Made by a program: the position numbers and the translations under genes. Under the pieces are notes generated by a model. That model ran no database searches. It was given only the letters and a program-made list of their open reading frames with translations, and was not told the DNA's origin. 47,188 nt of DNA from Desulfovibrio sp. (lineage in GTDB: Bacteria > Desulfobacterota > Desulfovibrionia > Desulfovibrionales > Desulfovibrionaceae): NCBI GenBank assembly GCA_017528345.1, contig JAFXOX010000072.1, positions 1 through 47,188 on the forward strand. Direction: 5' to 3'. Below, piece after piece: positions 17,217 through 25,597 of the stretch. Within the stretch, counting starts at the first letter, position 1, and each line of letters begins with the position of its first letter.

Positions 17217-17580
17217 AATGAACCCGGCCTCCGCCGGCAGACAAAAGCACAATGGACATTCTCCCCGTACCTTACGGCTGGGGATCCCCCGCAAGACAGC
17301 CTGATGCCAGCCTGGAGTTGTCTCCCGCAAAAAGAGGGATACGCTACCTAATTAACGAGGCTCACCGCTCCAAAAGCTCCAGCAGCCTTCTTCTGGCTGT
17401 CAGGGCAGCACAAGCAAGCACGTTGTCTCAGGAAAGGCAAAAAGGCAAGAAAAATCCGGACGTTAGACACATTTTCTTTTCTCCTGCCTTCCGCCCGAAG
17501 TTTTTTGACGCACAAAACATATAAGCAAACTCACGAGAACATAAAATCGCCATGGCGACTTTGTTCTTCAAGAAAAAATC
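17217..17580. other. Intergenic region of 364 bp with one dispersed repeat
   Basis: No plausible coding frame. It holds a copy of the poly-pyrimidine repeat (17431-17451, minus) and is otherwise unremarkable up to the sigma-54 element at 17581. Confidence 0.5.
17431..17451 (-). repeat. Dispersed repeat, copy 1
   Basis: Minus strand TTCTTGCCTTTTTGCCTTTCC, sharing CTTGCCTTTTTGCCTTTCC with the copies at 24161-24182 and 28873-28894. All three are intergenic. Confidence 0.6.
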
Positions 17581-17596
17581 TGGCACATAATTTGCT
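17581..17596 (+). promoter_or_regulatory. Sigma-54 (RpoN) promoter before the HlyD-type gene
   Basis: TGGCAC-N5-TTGCT matches the consensus -24/-12 element at every conserved position. Predicted start of transcription is near 17607, leaving a leader of about 40 nt to the ATG at 17649. Such promoters need an AAA+ enhancer-binding activator, none of which is encoded in the window. Confidence 0.75.
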
Positions 17597-17648
17597 TTAA
17601 AGCTTGTGTTTTTTGCGCAAGCCTCACGCAAACAGTCAGGGAGCGATC

Positions 17649-18722
17649 ATGAGCGAAGAAGTTCAGTCCCTCGAAATGCCCACACCCAAGCCCAAAAACC
17701 GGCTCAGCCTCAAGCTTTCCATCATTCTGGCCCTACTTCTTGCAGGAGTATGTGCCCTTCTCTTCTGGAAACTCGGCGCGACCCTCAAAAGTCAGGCAGC
17801 CATCGTTGACGGCATGGTCTATACTGTCTCACCGGAGATCTCGGCCCCGCTTCAGAGTCTTCTCGTCCAGGAAGGCAGCCCTGTTGAAGCAGGACAACTC
17901 GTGGCCAGGATGCAGGTGACTGGCTATAACCGGGATCTTCAGGAAGCACAAGACGAAATTGCCAAACTTGCGCCACCAGACATGCCGGAAATTGCCAGCC
18001 GTATCAAGGCTGCCGAAGCTGCGGAAAGCGATGCCATAGCGCGGCTTGCCGGCGTACGCCACGAAGAAGAGGCCAAACAGCGGGAAATGGAAGCCGCTGT
18101 GCTTGCCCACGTCCAGGCGCAGCTGGCCATGCGTACATCCTACGATGCCGCCAGCAAAAGGAGGGAAGCTGAAGCCAGAAAAGCTATGGAGCATGCCAAG
18201 GAACAGTTTGAAGCGGCAAGCAGAATTCGGGCGGCAACATCCCAGGAACTTGCCCGCATCCGCTATGAAGTTGAGCAGGCAAAAATGCTTGCCTCGCGCA
18301 CGCGTTATGCAAGACAAGCCCGCCCTGCCCCCAGACAGACGCCTCCCAGAGAAAGCGGAGAGATTACGGCCCCTGTCACGGGAAGAGTGTTAAAGATCAG
18401 TGCCAAAAACGGGCAAAATCTTGAACGCGGAGAGCCGCTTCTGCTTATCCTGCCCGACAACGCTGATGAGACCTTCTGGGTCAAGGCCTGGTTTGCCAAA
18501 AGCGATCAGGCGAAGCTGCGACCTGATCTTACCTGCAAAATTGTCAGGGACAGCGATGGTTCCGTCTTTTCAGGACATGTGGAAAGCGTTCTTCCGCCTG
18601 AGCCTCTGCCAGGAGCGACACCAGGGGAAGAGCTTGTGCCTGTACGCATTAGTCTTGACAAGAGCACAGGACTTCTGCCGGGCGATCCGGTCAGCTGCAG
18701 CTTGCGTCTGCCGTGGTTTTAG
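17649..18722 (+). CDS. HlyD/EmrA-type membrane fusion (periplasmic adaptor) protein
   Basis: 357 residues from the ATG at 17649 (GGGAG at good distance). Layout: short cytoplasmic tail, one membrane helix (about 21-42), first half of a lipoyl-like domain (about 50-95, ISAPLQSLLVQEGSPVEAGQ), a long Ala/Glu/Arg-rich alpha-helical hairpin (about 95-235), second lipoyl half (GEITAPVTGRVLKISAKNGQ) and a beta-barrel C-terminus. Adaptors of this kind join an inner-membrane ABC or MFS pump to an outer-membrane TolC channel. No pump or TolC partner is encoded in the window. The stop overlaps the convergent YcaO gene by 4 bp. Confidence 0.85.
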   Translation: MSEEVQSLEMPTPKPKNRLSLKLSIILALLLAGVCALLFWKLGATLKSQAAIVDGMVYTVSPEISAPLQSLLVQEGSPVEAGQLVARMQVTGYNRDLQEAQDEIAKLAPPDMPEIASRIKAAEAAESDAIARLAGVRHEEEAKQREMEAAVLAHVQAQLAMRTSYDAASKRREAEARKAMEHAKEQFEAASRIRAATSQELARIRYEVEQAKMLASRTRYARQARPAPRQTPPRESGEITAPVTGRVLKISAKNGQNLERGEPLLLILPDNADETFWVKAWFAKSDQAKLRPDLTCKIVRDSDGSVFSGHVESVLPPEPLPGATPGEELVPVRISLDKSTGLLPGDPVSCSLRLPWF

Positions 18723-20467
18723 AGATCTTCGAGCTCTGCCAGGGCTTTTCTGGCAAAATCGATGGAACTGTCAAGGCTGAGAGCAAGACGGAGATGCTTT
18801 CTCGCCTCTGCGGTTTTCCCCTGTATCTTCTGGCAAAGGCCGAGATTGGCCAGATCCCAGGCTGAGCCCTTATCAATAGCCAACGCCCGCTGGAAATCCG
18901 CCTCAGCCTCGGCATAGGCTGCGGTCTTAAAGCGGGCCACGCCAAGCAGACTGACATAGTCGCGCACTTCCGGGGCAAGGACACTTGCCTCTTTGAGCGG
19001 CTTTTGGGCTTTTTGCCAGGCTTCCTGCCTGGTTAACACATAGCCGTAATAAAAGTACACAAGAGCCTGACTTGTCGGATCCGGCTGCAGAGCAATGGCT
19101 GAGGCAAAGGCCTGCTCGGCCTGCGCAAGCTCTCCCTCCCGCAAGGCAAGAAGTCCTCGGAAAAAGGGGAGAAAATGCGTTTTTTCCCCATAGATCTGCC
19201 CAAGCCTGGCAAGACCTGCCAAGGCCAGCTCGGGCTCTGCCTCCTCCACAAGCCGTCTCCCCACAAAAAGCCCAAGACTTTGATTTCTGTCTCTTTCTCT
19301 GAAATCCAAACCAGGGACAATGGTATAGTGAGCCGGAAGGTCAAGGCCGGGATGTCTAAGACTCAACGCGTAGGTCCTAAGCGGGGCAAGACCGGCAACA
19401 GCTTTCCGCAGTTCATCGAGGATATCAGAAGCTTCGCAGCTTGCCATCTCATCCATGCGAATCATTTGCCCCTGCAGAAGCCAGGCAATATCCTCAAGGC
19501 TGTGGTATTTATTGAGCCCAGAGGCCTCGTAGCAGGACTTTGTGCAGAAATCACCGCCAAGCTGGGCAATTTCCGTCACCGTGCGGATGGCGGCCTTGGC
19601 TGGTGAGGAGGCGGTACCTGCCGTAAAGACAATTTCCGAACTTGCGGGAAAGGTTCTCTCGTCCCAGGCCACAGCGGCAATGGTCGGCAGAGGAAAGGCG
19701 TGGGAAAAATCCTTGAGCACGAGGTGGATGTTCTCACGGGCAAAAGCGGCGAGAAGCTCGCAAAGTGTTGGATCTGTACAAGAGCTTTGGTCGATGGTCG
19801 GACAGATCAATTGCTCACGCTCGATCTGCCAGCAGACATGACGCTCCACAACTTCACAGAGCCCCTGCAACAGGGATTCCACATCGGAATTGCCGGCAGA
19901 GGAACCGTTGAATTCATTGAGCAGGCGAAACCAGTCAAGAGGCAGCCACACCTGCTTCTCACGCTGAAGATCAAGGGCCGGATAAAAGGTCCAGGGCAAA
20001 AGATTTAAAATAGCCAGGGCATCTTTCCCGTCCATGGATTCCTGCACAGAACGCAAAATCTCACTGACAGGCAGAAGATCTTCGCCATAGTGAGCCTGAG
20101 CTTCTTGCCAAGTCTCGCGATCAAGCCCATCGCAGCGTGCAAAAAAGGAAAAAAAGGAAAAGCGCTCCACAAGTTCCATAATGGCCGAGGCCTCAGCCTG
20201 AGCCGGTGAAGAGCCCTTGCCCATCTGTTTACGCGTCGGCAAAAGTTTGACGGCATCAGCTCCACACAGACTCATATAGACCGGAATGCCAAGGCGGCCC
20301 ACATCAACGCGACGCGTCTCTTTCAAAATATCTAGATCCAAGGCTTGGAGACGACTGCGCACATGCCTGAGGGTCTCTTCAGGACTGACGACCTTGTCGA
20401 GATCTTTGGTATAGCCCTTGGGGCAAGGAGTAAGCGCAATGGGTGAAAAAGGAAGCGCAGGGGTCAT
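18719..20467 (-). CDS. YcaO-domain protein with C-terminal TPR repeats
   Basis: 582 residues from the ATG at 20467 (GGAGG ten bases upstream; an upstream TTG start at 20491 is less likely). The YcaO ATP-binding motifs are visible in order: MGKGSSPAQAEASAIMELVE (82-101), NEFNGSSAGNSDVES (about 185) and SSPAKAAIRTVTEIAQ (about 300). YcaO enzymes use ATP to activate amide backbones (azoline or thioamide formation); the stand-alone group has less certain roles. The last 160 or so residues form TPR-like helical repeats (for example YVSLLGVARFKTAAYAEAEA) in place of the proline-rich tail of azoline-forming YcaOs. It is last of a three-gene operon after an FmdE-MoeA fusion and a methyltransferase. 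No partner E1-like or TfuA protein is seen nearby. Confidence 0.88.
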   Translation of the reverse strand: MTPALPFSPIALTPCPKGYTKDLDKVVSPEETLRHVRSRLQALDLDILKETRRVDVGRLGIPVYMSLCGADAVKLLPTRKQMGKGSSPAQAEASAIMELVERFSFFSFFARCDGLDRETWQEAQAHYGEDLLPVSEILRSVQESMDGKDALAILNLLPWTFYPALDLQREKQVWLPLDWFRLLNEFNGSSAGNSDVESLLQGLCEVVERHVCWQIEREQLICPTIDQSSCTDPTLCELLAAFARENIHLVLKDFSHAFPLPTIAAVAWDERTFPASSEIVFTAGTASSPAKAAIRTVTEIAQLGGDFCTKSCYEASGLNKYHSLEDIAWLLQGQMIRMDEMASCEASDILDELRKAVAGLAPLRTYALSLRHPGLDLPAHYTIVPGLDFRERDRNQSLGLFVGRRLVEEAEPELALAGLARLGQIYGEKTHFLPFFRGLLALREGELAQAEQAFASAIALQPDPTSQALVYFYYGYVLTRQEAWQKAQKPLKEASVLAPEVRDYVSLLGVARFKTAAYAEAEADFQRALAIDKGSAWDLANLGLCQKIQGKTAEARKHLRLALSLDSSIDFARKALAELEDL

Positions 20468-20491
20468 CGGCCAAAACCTCCGTGGCTGCAA

Positions 20492-21214
20492 TCAGTTTTT
20501 GTGCTGCAAAACAGTGATGGTATAGAGACGGCGCTCTTCCTCACCTTCCTCATTGCGTGCGCGCACACCAATATGGCCCTCGTTGCACGTAAAATCGTGT
20601 CCCGCAAGCTTGGCAAAATGCGGCTGACGTCTGGCGTAGTCGGTACAGAAAAGCGCTGTGCCATCGGCTTTGAGATGGCGTAGGAGAAATTTGACAAGAG
20701 GCCTGTGTAATTCGCTGAGATAGAGCAATTCAGAGGCCGCAATGAGATCAAAGGCAGGAAGATCAGCATGCTCGGTAACGGGAGCCGACACATCAAGACG
20801 AACGACACGAATGCGCTCTTCCAAATGATTGTGCAGGACATTGGCTTTGGCAAAACGCAGGGCTTGCTCATTGACGTCGCTGGTCACAATGGAGGCAAAG
20901 GGATAGCGACTTGCCACAAGACTGAGAATGCCGCAACCGCCACCAAGTTCAAGCAAGGTACGTCCTTCTGGATGGTATTTGCGCAAAAGTCTGCCTAAAA
21001 CAAAGGAGCCTGGCCAAACTTTAGCCCAGAGCGGCAGGTCATGCAGAGGGTTTTTGATGGCCTTGGTCTGAAGCATCTTATCCAGATGCTCACGCATATT
21101 CTGGATGGAGAGGATCTCAAAATGCGTCCCCTCGATATCCAAAGGCTCAAAAGAGACCTCAAAAGACGTGCTGATGTCCTCAAGGAGCTGGGAAAGATCG
21201 TTTTCCATAGACAT
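20492..21214 (-). CDS. Class I SAM methyltransferase (Methyltransf_16 / METTL21-like)
   Basis: 240 residues. SAM-binding motif I LLELGGGCG (88-96) is followed by the acidic loop TSDVNEQALRFAKAN, and LPLWAKVWPGSFVLGRLL before motif I is the signature of the lysine-methyltransferase-like Methyltransf_16 group. The post-motif FDLIAASELLYL is also typical (in eukaryotic relatives a D/NxxY-like position). A protein substrate is therefore more likely than a small molecule, but this is inference. It starts 15 bp after the FmdE-MoeA fusion gene and ends 24 bp before the YcaO start, so it is translationally close to both. Second methionine (21208) is an alternative start. Confidence 0.85.
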   Translation of the reverse strand: MSMENDLSQLLEDISTSFEVSFEPLDIEGTHFEILSIQNMREHLDKMLQTKAIKNPLHDLPLWAKVWPGSFVLGRLLRKYHPEGRTLLELGGGCGILSLVASRYPFASIVTSDVNEQALRFAKANVLHNHLEERIRVVRLDVSAPVTEHADLPAFDLIAASELLYLSELHRPLVKFLLRHLKADGTALFCTDYARRQPHFAKLAGHDFTCNEGHIGVRARNEEGEEERRLYTITVLQHKN

Positions 21215-21229
21215 GTCCGGGTTTTCCGA

Positions 21230-22870
21230 CTACTTGCCAAACCAGCATTTGGGCCAGGTGCAGTTCTGACAGCCCATGCAGTAACCGCCTTCGCCAAGAC
21301 GGGCGACTTCAGACCGTCCAAGACTTCTGCCGGCAAGCAGACGCGGCAGAAGAAGATCAAAGGCCGTGGTCTTGAAATAGAGGGCACAGGCTGGAACACC
21401 CAGGACCTGCACATCACCAGCCTCCCGCTCTATGGTGCCAATCAGGCTCATGGTGCCGGGCAGCACGGGAATACCGTGAAGAATTTGTCCCAAACCGGAC
21501 TCAAGCAGTGCCTGGCGGGTCATGTCATCGGGATCTACCGATAGGCCACCTGTAGTGATCAGCAGATCAATGCCCTGATCCAGCATCTTCTGCACGGCCT
21601 CTTTGATCCTTGAAAGATCATCAGGAACAATGGCCTTGGCCAAGACCTCACAGTGCAGATTGGTCACCTTAGCCGTGATGATGGGGATAAATTTATCTTC
21701 AATAAGGCCCTGAAAAACTTCTGTACCGGTGACAAGAATGCCGACTTTTGCCTTGCGCAGGGGCAGGACGGAAAAAAGCGGTGTATCACCAAGCACTGCC
21801 AGAGCCTGCTGCAAAATTCTGCGTTCAAGATAGAGGGGAATGGCCCTGGTTCCGGCAAGACGGCTCCCTTGACTGACCAAAAGGCCATCCTGACGTGTGG
21901 CACACATAACTGAAGGCACGAGATTGAATGCGTAAAGCTTTTTGTAATCCACACTGAAGAGACCGTCACAATCAGCGGTAAAATCTATCTTGCCCTCATG
22001 GGGTGGCAGCTGGTAGCTCACCCCCTTGCCCGCCATCTTGCGGGCAAAAGATTCCGCGACCTCATTTTCATGCACAAGATTGCTGTGCTCCTGCCCTTCT
22101 TGCAGCACAGCCACATGAAAACGGCCCATCTTCTGCAAGCGACAGACATCGCCCGCATTAATACGCTGACCGGCCTTAAATTCTGGGCCTTTGAACTGCC
22201 CAGGCACAATACGCGTCATATCGTGAGCACAGCTGCGGCCCACAGCTTCCTCCACAGGCACAACCACACTCTGGGCACGGCCGCTTTCCTGCGTATCCGT
22301 CTCTACCTGCACATAGGGGGCGTCACCCTGGCAGCCACGGCAGACAGGTCCGTCCTCAGCAGGATAGGCCTCACCACAGACCGGACAAAGGGCAATTGAT
22401 TCCATATGTGAATGTCCAACCAAATGGGGGAGCACCGTCACTTTCTGTACCCGACACAGCGTATCACCGGCCTGCTCGATTTCCCGCTCAAGCTCAGCCG
22501 TATTCTGTTCAGACTTGGGTTTGAGCTTAAAAAACCAGCCTGTGATTTCCGGCCAGGCACGCATTTTGGCGGCATCCAAGGAGACGCGCACACCCTTGCC
22601 ATGGTATTTGTCAAAGAGCGCCAGGGCATAACGACCAAGGGAACAGATTTTCAGCCGTTTATTACCAGTGGAGCAAAGGGTCAGCAACTGAACAGCATCA
22701 GGCAGGCATTTATCCGTTTCAACCACAGCCTCAAAGAGCGTGCCTTCAGGCAAGTGACGTTTGGCAAGCTCAACCATATAGGCACCGATCAAAAGCCCGG
22801 GCGCCGCATATCCGTGAAAATTCTCCGCTAACTGCCGAAATTCTGTAAAAGAGTAGCTGCCAATATTCAT
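21230..22870 (-). CDS. FmdE-domain / molybdopterin-binding (MoeA-CinA-like) fusion protein
   Basis: 546 residues from the ATG at 22870 (AAGGAAGGG upstream). N-terminal FmdE domain (about 1-150): FHGYAAPGLLIGAY and VVETDKCLPDAVQLLTLCST; the usual cysteine of the HGHxCPG motif is alanine here, while the two later cysteines stay. A zinc ribbon (CPVCGEAY and CRGC, about 160-185) follows, then a linker, and a MoCF molybdopterin-binding domain (about 345-520; VGILVTGTEVFQG, LLITTGGLSVDPDDMTRQAL). The protein ends with a cysteine cluster GYCMGCQNCTWPKCWFGK, possibly metal or Fe-S binding. Such fusions are widespread in Desulfovibrio and presumed to act in molybdenum/tungsten-cofactor handling. First gene of an operon with a methyltransferase and YcaO. 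Confidence 0.85.
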   Translation of the reverse strand: MNIGSYSFTEFRQLAENFHGYAAPGLLIGAYMVELAKRHLPEGTLFEAVVETDKCLPDAVQLLTLCSTGNKRLKICSLGRYALALFDKYHGKGVRVSLDAAKMRAWPEITGWFFKLKPKSEQNTAELEREIEQAGDTLCRVQKVTVLPHLVGHSHMESIALCPVCGEAYPAEDGPVCRGCQGDAPYVQVETDTQESGRAQSVVVPVEEAVGRSCAHDMTRIVPGQFKGPEFKAGQRINAGDVCRLQKMGRFHVAVLQEGQEHSNLVHENEVAESFARKMAGKGVSYQLPPHEGKIDFTADCDGLFSVDYKKLYAFNLVPSVMCATRQDGLLVSQGSRLAGTRAIPLYLERRILQQALAVLGDTPLFSVLPLRKAKVGILVTGTEVFQGLIEDKFIPIITAKVTNLHCEVLAKAIVPDDLSRIKEAVQKMLDQGIDLLITTGGLSVDPDDMTRQALLESGLGQILHGIPVLPGTMSLIGTIEREAGDVQVLGVPACALYFKTTAFDLLLPRLLAGRSLGRSEVARLGEGGYCMGCQNCTWPKCWFGK

Positions 22871-23054
22871 AAAGCCCTTCCTTGAGGTCCAGAAAACCAA
22901 AAAATCCGTTTATCTGGCCATTGCCTGACGTTACAAAAAAGACTCTGCCATGTGACGCAAGATAGTGCATGTCTCGTGGGATGTCTAGGAAGCAGAACAA
23001 TGGGAACAAAACCTCACTTCATCAAAAAGTCCAGGAAAACATAAGAAAAAACCA

Positions 23055-23083
23055 TTGCATAGTCTTCCATTCTTCTCTATACT
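23055..23083 (+). promoter_or_regulatory. Promoter of the DD-carboxypeptidase gene
   Basis: TTGCAT, 17 bp, TATACT. The leader to the GTG start is about 62 nt. The same hexamer pair and spacing occur before yicC. Confidence 0.55.
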
Positions 23084-23152
23084 CTTGAATTTCAGATACG
23101 TATTTGTAAGACTTTTTTTCAAAAACATCCCCACTGTGATAAAGGGGGCACT

Positions 23153-24082
23153 GTGACCTTTGTGCCGACGCTCCAGCGCACTTTTTGCACCGCACTGTTT
23201 GCCCTGCTCTGCTTCTGCCTGTGCCTGCCCCATGCCGTACAGGCCGCTCGCCCGCCCGTCAAAGCGGCCATTCTCTACAACTTAACAACAGGCAAGGTAC
23301 TCTACCAGCTCAATGAGCGGACGCCTATTCCTCCAGCTTCCCTCACAAAAATTATGACGCTTTTTCTGACCTTTGATCAGATTCAAAAACGCAAGTTATC
23401 CCTGAAAAAAATGGTCAAGATTAGCCGACTTGCGGCCACAACCCGAGGCTCGACCATGCATCTGAGACAAGGCGAGCGTGTACCATTAAGCAAACTGATC
23501 ACAGGCACGGCTGTTGCCTCGGGCAATGATGCGGCCATTGCCGTGGCCCAGACAGTGCATCCCAATCTCACAACCTTTGTCGCACGCATGAATGCCAAGG
23601 CCAAAGCCTTGAAAATGCGCCAAACGGTCTTCAAAAATCCCACGGGGCTGCCGGCGAAAGGGCAAATCACCACGGCCGCCGATATTCTCAAACTCTCCAT
23701 TGCCTATGTACGCAGACATCCAGAGGCTCTTGCTTTTCACAAGCTTGCCACCTTCAGCCACGGCGGACACGTCCTCACAACCACCAATCCTCTTCTCGGC
23801 GCTGTCTGCGGTGTCAACGGGCTCAAAACCGGCTGGACCGTTTCCTCCGGCTATAATATTGTTGTGACAGCCAAGCGGGGCAAAACACACCTCATGTGCG
23901 TCATCATGGGAGGCAGAAGCCGCGTGGGCCGTGATCTCGTGGCACGCCGACTCATTGAGGCTGGTTTTGCCAGTCCTCTCTCCCCCAAAAACGTGCGAGC
24001 AACGCTTGCTGCTCAAAAACCCAGCCTCGCCCCCAAACAAAAGCCAAAAACGCCCAGGCGCCGCAGGGCCCGCGCAAGCTAG
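23153..24082 (+). CDS. dacA: D-alanyl-D-alanine carboxypeptidase (S11 / PBP5 family)
   Basis: 309 residues, GTG start with AAGGGGG just before it. Signal peptide (cleavage near AVQA|ARP), then the penicillin-binding catalytic fold: SxxK as SLTK (Ser63, Lys66), SxN as SGN (123-125) and KTG (225-227), all complete. The enzyme trims the terminal D-alanine from peptidoglycan pentapeptides in the periplasm. The PBP5-type C-terminal beta domain and amphipathic anchor are missing; instead there is a short, very basic tail (PRRRRARAS). That makes it a minimal S11 enzyme, like many in Desulfovibrio. Confidence 0.92.
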   Translation: MTFVPTLQRTFCTALFALLCFCLCLPHAVQAARPPVKAAILYNLTTGKVLYQLNERTPIPPASLTKIMTLFLTFDQIQKRKLSLKKMVKISRLAATTRGSTMHLRQGERVPLSKLITGTAVASGNDAAIAVAQTVHPNLTTFVARMNAKAKALKMRQTVFKNPTGLPAKGQITTAADILKLSIAYVRRHPEALAFHKLATFSHGGHVLTTTNPLLGAVCGVNGLKTGWTVSSGYNIVVTAKRGKTHLMCVIMGGRSRVGRDLVARRLIEAGFASPLSPKNVRATLAAQKPSLAPKQKPKTPRRRRARAS

Positions 24083-24160
24083 GAAGGCCTTGCTTGATAT
24101 AGCCAACGCACCGCCCCTTCCTCGGAAAGGCATGCGATACCAGGCTCATCTTCGCTGAAT

Positions 24161-24182
24161 TTCCTTGCCTTTTTGCCTTTCC
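24161..24182 (+). repeat. Dispersed repeat, copy 2
   Basis: 22 bp, TTCCTTGCCTTTTTGCC then TTTCC; identical over all 22 positions to 28873-28894. Confidence 0.7.
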
Positions 24183-24240
24183 AGATCTATGCTGCTCAAT
24201 GGCGGCATGGCATGCCGTGCCAGCCTGTGGAGAGACAGGG

Positions 24241-24358
24241 CCCGGAGAAGCCTCAAACCACACGAATTATTCCTCCGGGCAGTCTAGGTTTCGCAGAAAC
24301 CCGCCTAGGACAGTGGATGCTAGTCCGCCTCCGCTCGGAATCTTCCGACTTTAGGCGG
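24241..24358 (+). ncRNA. Three consecutive hairpins, possible structured RNA or repeat element
   Basis: CCCGGAG (24241) pairs with CTCCGGG (24273-24279). GGTTTC-GCA-GAAACC lies within an outer TAGG/CCTA pairing (24282-24312). CCGCCT (24325-24330) pairs with AGGCGG (24353-24358) around an inner CGGAA/TTCCG stem. No known RNA family is recognised; it may be a folded repeat rather than a gene. Confidence 0.3.
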
Positions 24359-24488
24359 GGAAGGATGTCAAATCTTTCCTGCACGCGAGAATTCCCATGC
24401 TCTTTTTTCCCTGTCGCCTGACTAACTTCTGATTAGACACAGGCGCGCGAAAAACTAGCTAATGAGCCTTTTTTATAAGGAGTGAGCA

Positions 24489-24704
24489 ATGCTCGGTCCG
24501 ATTGGTCCAACTGAACTGATCCTGATTCTGGTCGTGGTTCTGCTCCTCTTCGGTTCCAAAAAACTTCCTGAAATCGGAGCAGGTCTCGGACGCGCCATCC
24601 GCAATTTCCGTCGTGCCACAACGGAACCCACGGAAGTAGATATTACCCCCAAAGCCGAAAAAGATGCTGTGCATCAGGAAGCGAGCAAAGAGCACAAGGC
24701 TTAG
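24489..24704 (+). CDS. tatA: Sec-independent translocase subunit TatA/E
   Basis: 71 residues: short N-terminal membrane helix ending in [13 protein letters not shown], the diagnostic FGxxKLPE hinge, then an amphipathic helix ([11 protein letters not shown]) and an acidic/polar tail. TatA oligomers form the twin-arginine export path used for folded redox proteins. AAGGAG is well placed before the ATG. tatB and tatC are not in the window, which is common where TatA is encoded alone. Confidence 0.93.
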   Translation: MLGPIGPTELILILVVVLLLFGSKKLPEIGAGLGRAIRNFRRATTEPTEVDITPKAEKDAVHQEASKEHKA

Positions 24705-24812
24705 GGCTGCTATGCAGGGCTTTGCCTGACTCAGCACCACGCACCATTAACCGGAACAACGTACGGAGGCAGCGTTTCCTCCACGAACACGTGGTCATGA
24801 CGCTGAAGTGCC

Positions 24813-25238
24813 ATGAAAACTGAACAAATTTCCGTTTTTCTTGAAAATAGAGCAGGACGTCTTGCCGATGTCACCCATGCTCTGGCAGAAGCTCAGGTTT
24901 CCATCAAAGCACTCTCTCTTGCAGACACTTCGGACTTCGGAATTCTGCGTCTGCTTGTGAAAGAACATGAAAAAGCCAAGACCATTCTCAAAGAAAAAGG
25001 CTTTACCTTTGGCTGCACCTCAGTTGTGCCTGTGGAAGTACAGGACAGCCCGGGAGGCCTTGACTCCGTGCTGCAGCTGGTCTCTCAGAACGGTATTAAT
25101 GTAGAATACATGTATTCCCTCATCCAGCGGAATCAGCCGCAGGCTATTATGATCTTCCGTTTTGACAAAATCGATATGGCCATAGAACTGCTTGAAAAGC
25201 ACAATTTCCGCATTCTCTCAACAGATCAGCTTTTTTAA
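24813..25238 (+). CDS. Tandem ACT-domain protein
   Basis: 141 residues made of two ACT domains (about 3-68, QISVFLENRAGRLADVTHAL, and about 72-141, QDSPGGLDSVLQLVSQNGIN), with no catalytic domain. Small double-ACT proteins of this type bind amino acids and in many Desulfovibrio genomes accompany phenylacetate-CoA ligase genes. Here no ligase is next to it, so the partner is unknown. A terminator follows. The Shine-Dalgarno is weak, but the ACT domain starts right at the methionine. Confidence 0.85.
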   Translation: MKTEQISVFLENRAGRLADVTHALAEAQVSIKALSLADTSDFGILRLLVKEHEKAKTILKEKGFTFGCTSVVPVEVQDSPGGLDSVLQLVSQNGINVEYMYSLIQRNQPQAIMIFRFDKIDMAIELLEKHNFRILSTDQLF

Positions 25239-25300
25239 GTAAAGCTTGCTATAGCCAGACAAGGTGCCCGCTTCCTGTGCAGGCACGCATCAGATTTTTT

Positions 25301-25329
25301 AAGGCAGCCTTTGGGCTGCCTTTTTTTTT
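25301..25329 (+). terminator. Intrinsic terminator after the ACT gene
   Basis: AAGGCAGCC-TTTG-GGCTGCCTT stem followed by a nine-base T run. Confidence 0.93.
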
Positions 25330-25526
25330 CGCAGGCAAGCAAAAGACAGCAGAGAAATTTTTTTCCGTGGGATTCTCATGTTTATTCAATAAAATCAATA
25401 TGTTATGAAATTGTATCCTTGCTTCTCCCAAAAAATTTTCGGCAGCCCCCTTTTCAAGTGCATAAAAAGCATTATCTCTTAGCCGTGAGATAACTGATTG
25501 CCAACACAGTACTCTACGCAAGCTTT

Positions 25527-25587
25527 CCTCCGTGAAGCGGACCTTTGCGGAGGCTCAAGTTTTTTTTGGAAATCAACTTTTGTGGAG
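25527..25587 (+). promoter_or_regulatory. groES leader hairpin
   Basis: CCTCCG (25527-25532) pairs with CGGAGG (25548-25553). The same CCTCC could alternatively pair with the groES Shine-Dalgarno (TGGAGGA, near 25581-25587). No CIRCE operator (TTAGCACTC-N9-GAGTGCTAA) is visible in this leader. Confidence 0.3.
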
Positions 25588-25597
25588 GATTCGTATT

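Larger units (their letters stand above)
24083..24488. other. Structured intergenic region of about 400 bp
   Basis: No coding frame with support. It starts with the 22-bp dispersed repeat at 24161-24182, followed by a run of inverted repeats (24241-24358). The part after the repeat loosely resembles the sequence after the copy at 28873 (ATGGCGGC..., GCCGTG, CTGTGG, TTTCGCAG). Confidence 0.5.

Noticed and set aside
17216..22900. Ribosomally made, post-translationally modified peptide cluster (YcaO plus methyltransferase plus HlyD exporter)
   Set aside because: No short precursor-like gene, no E1/ocin partner and no peptidase or ABC exporter were found; the HlyD gene is on the opposite strand under sigma-54 control.
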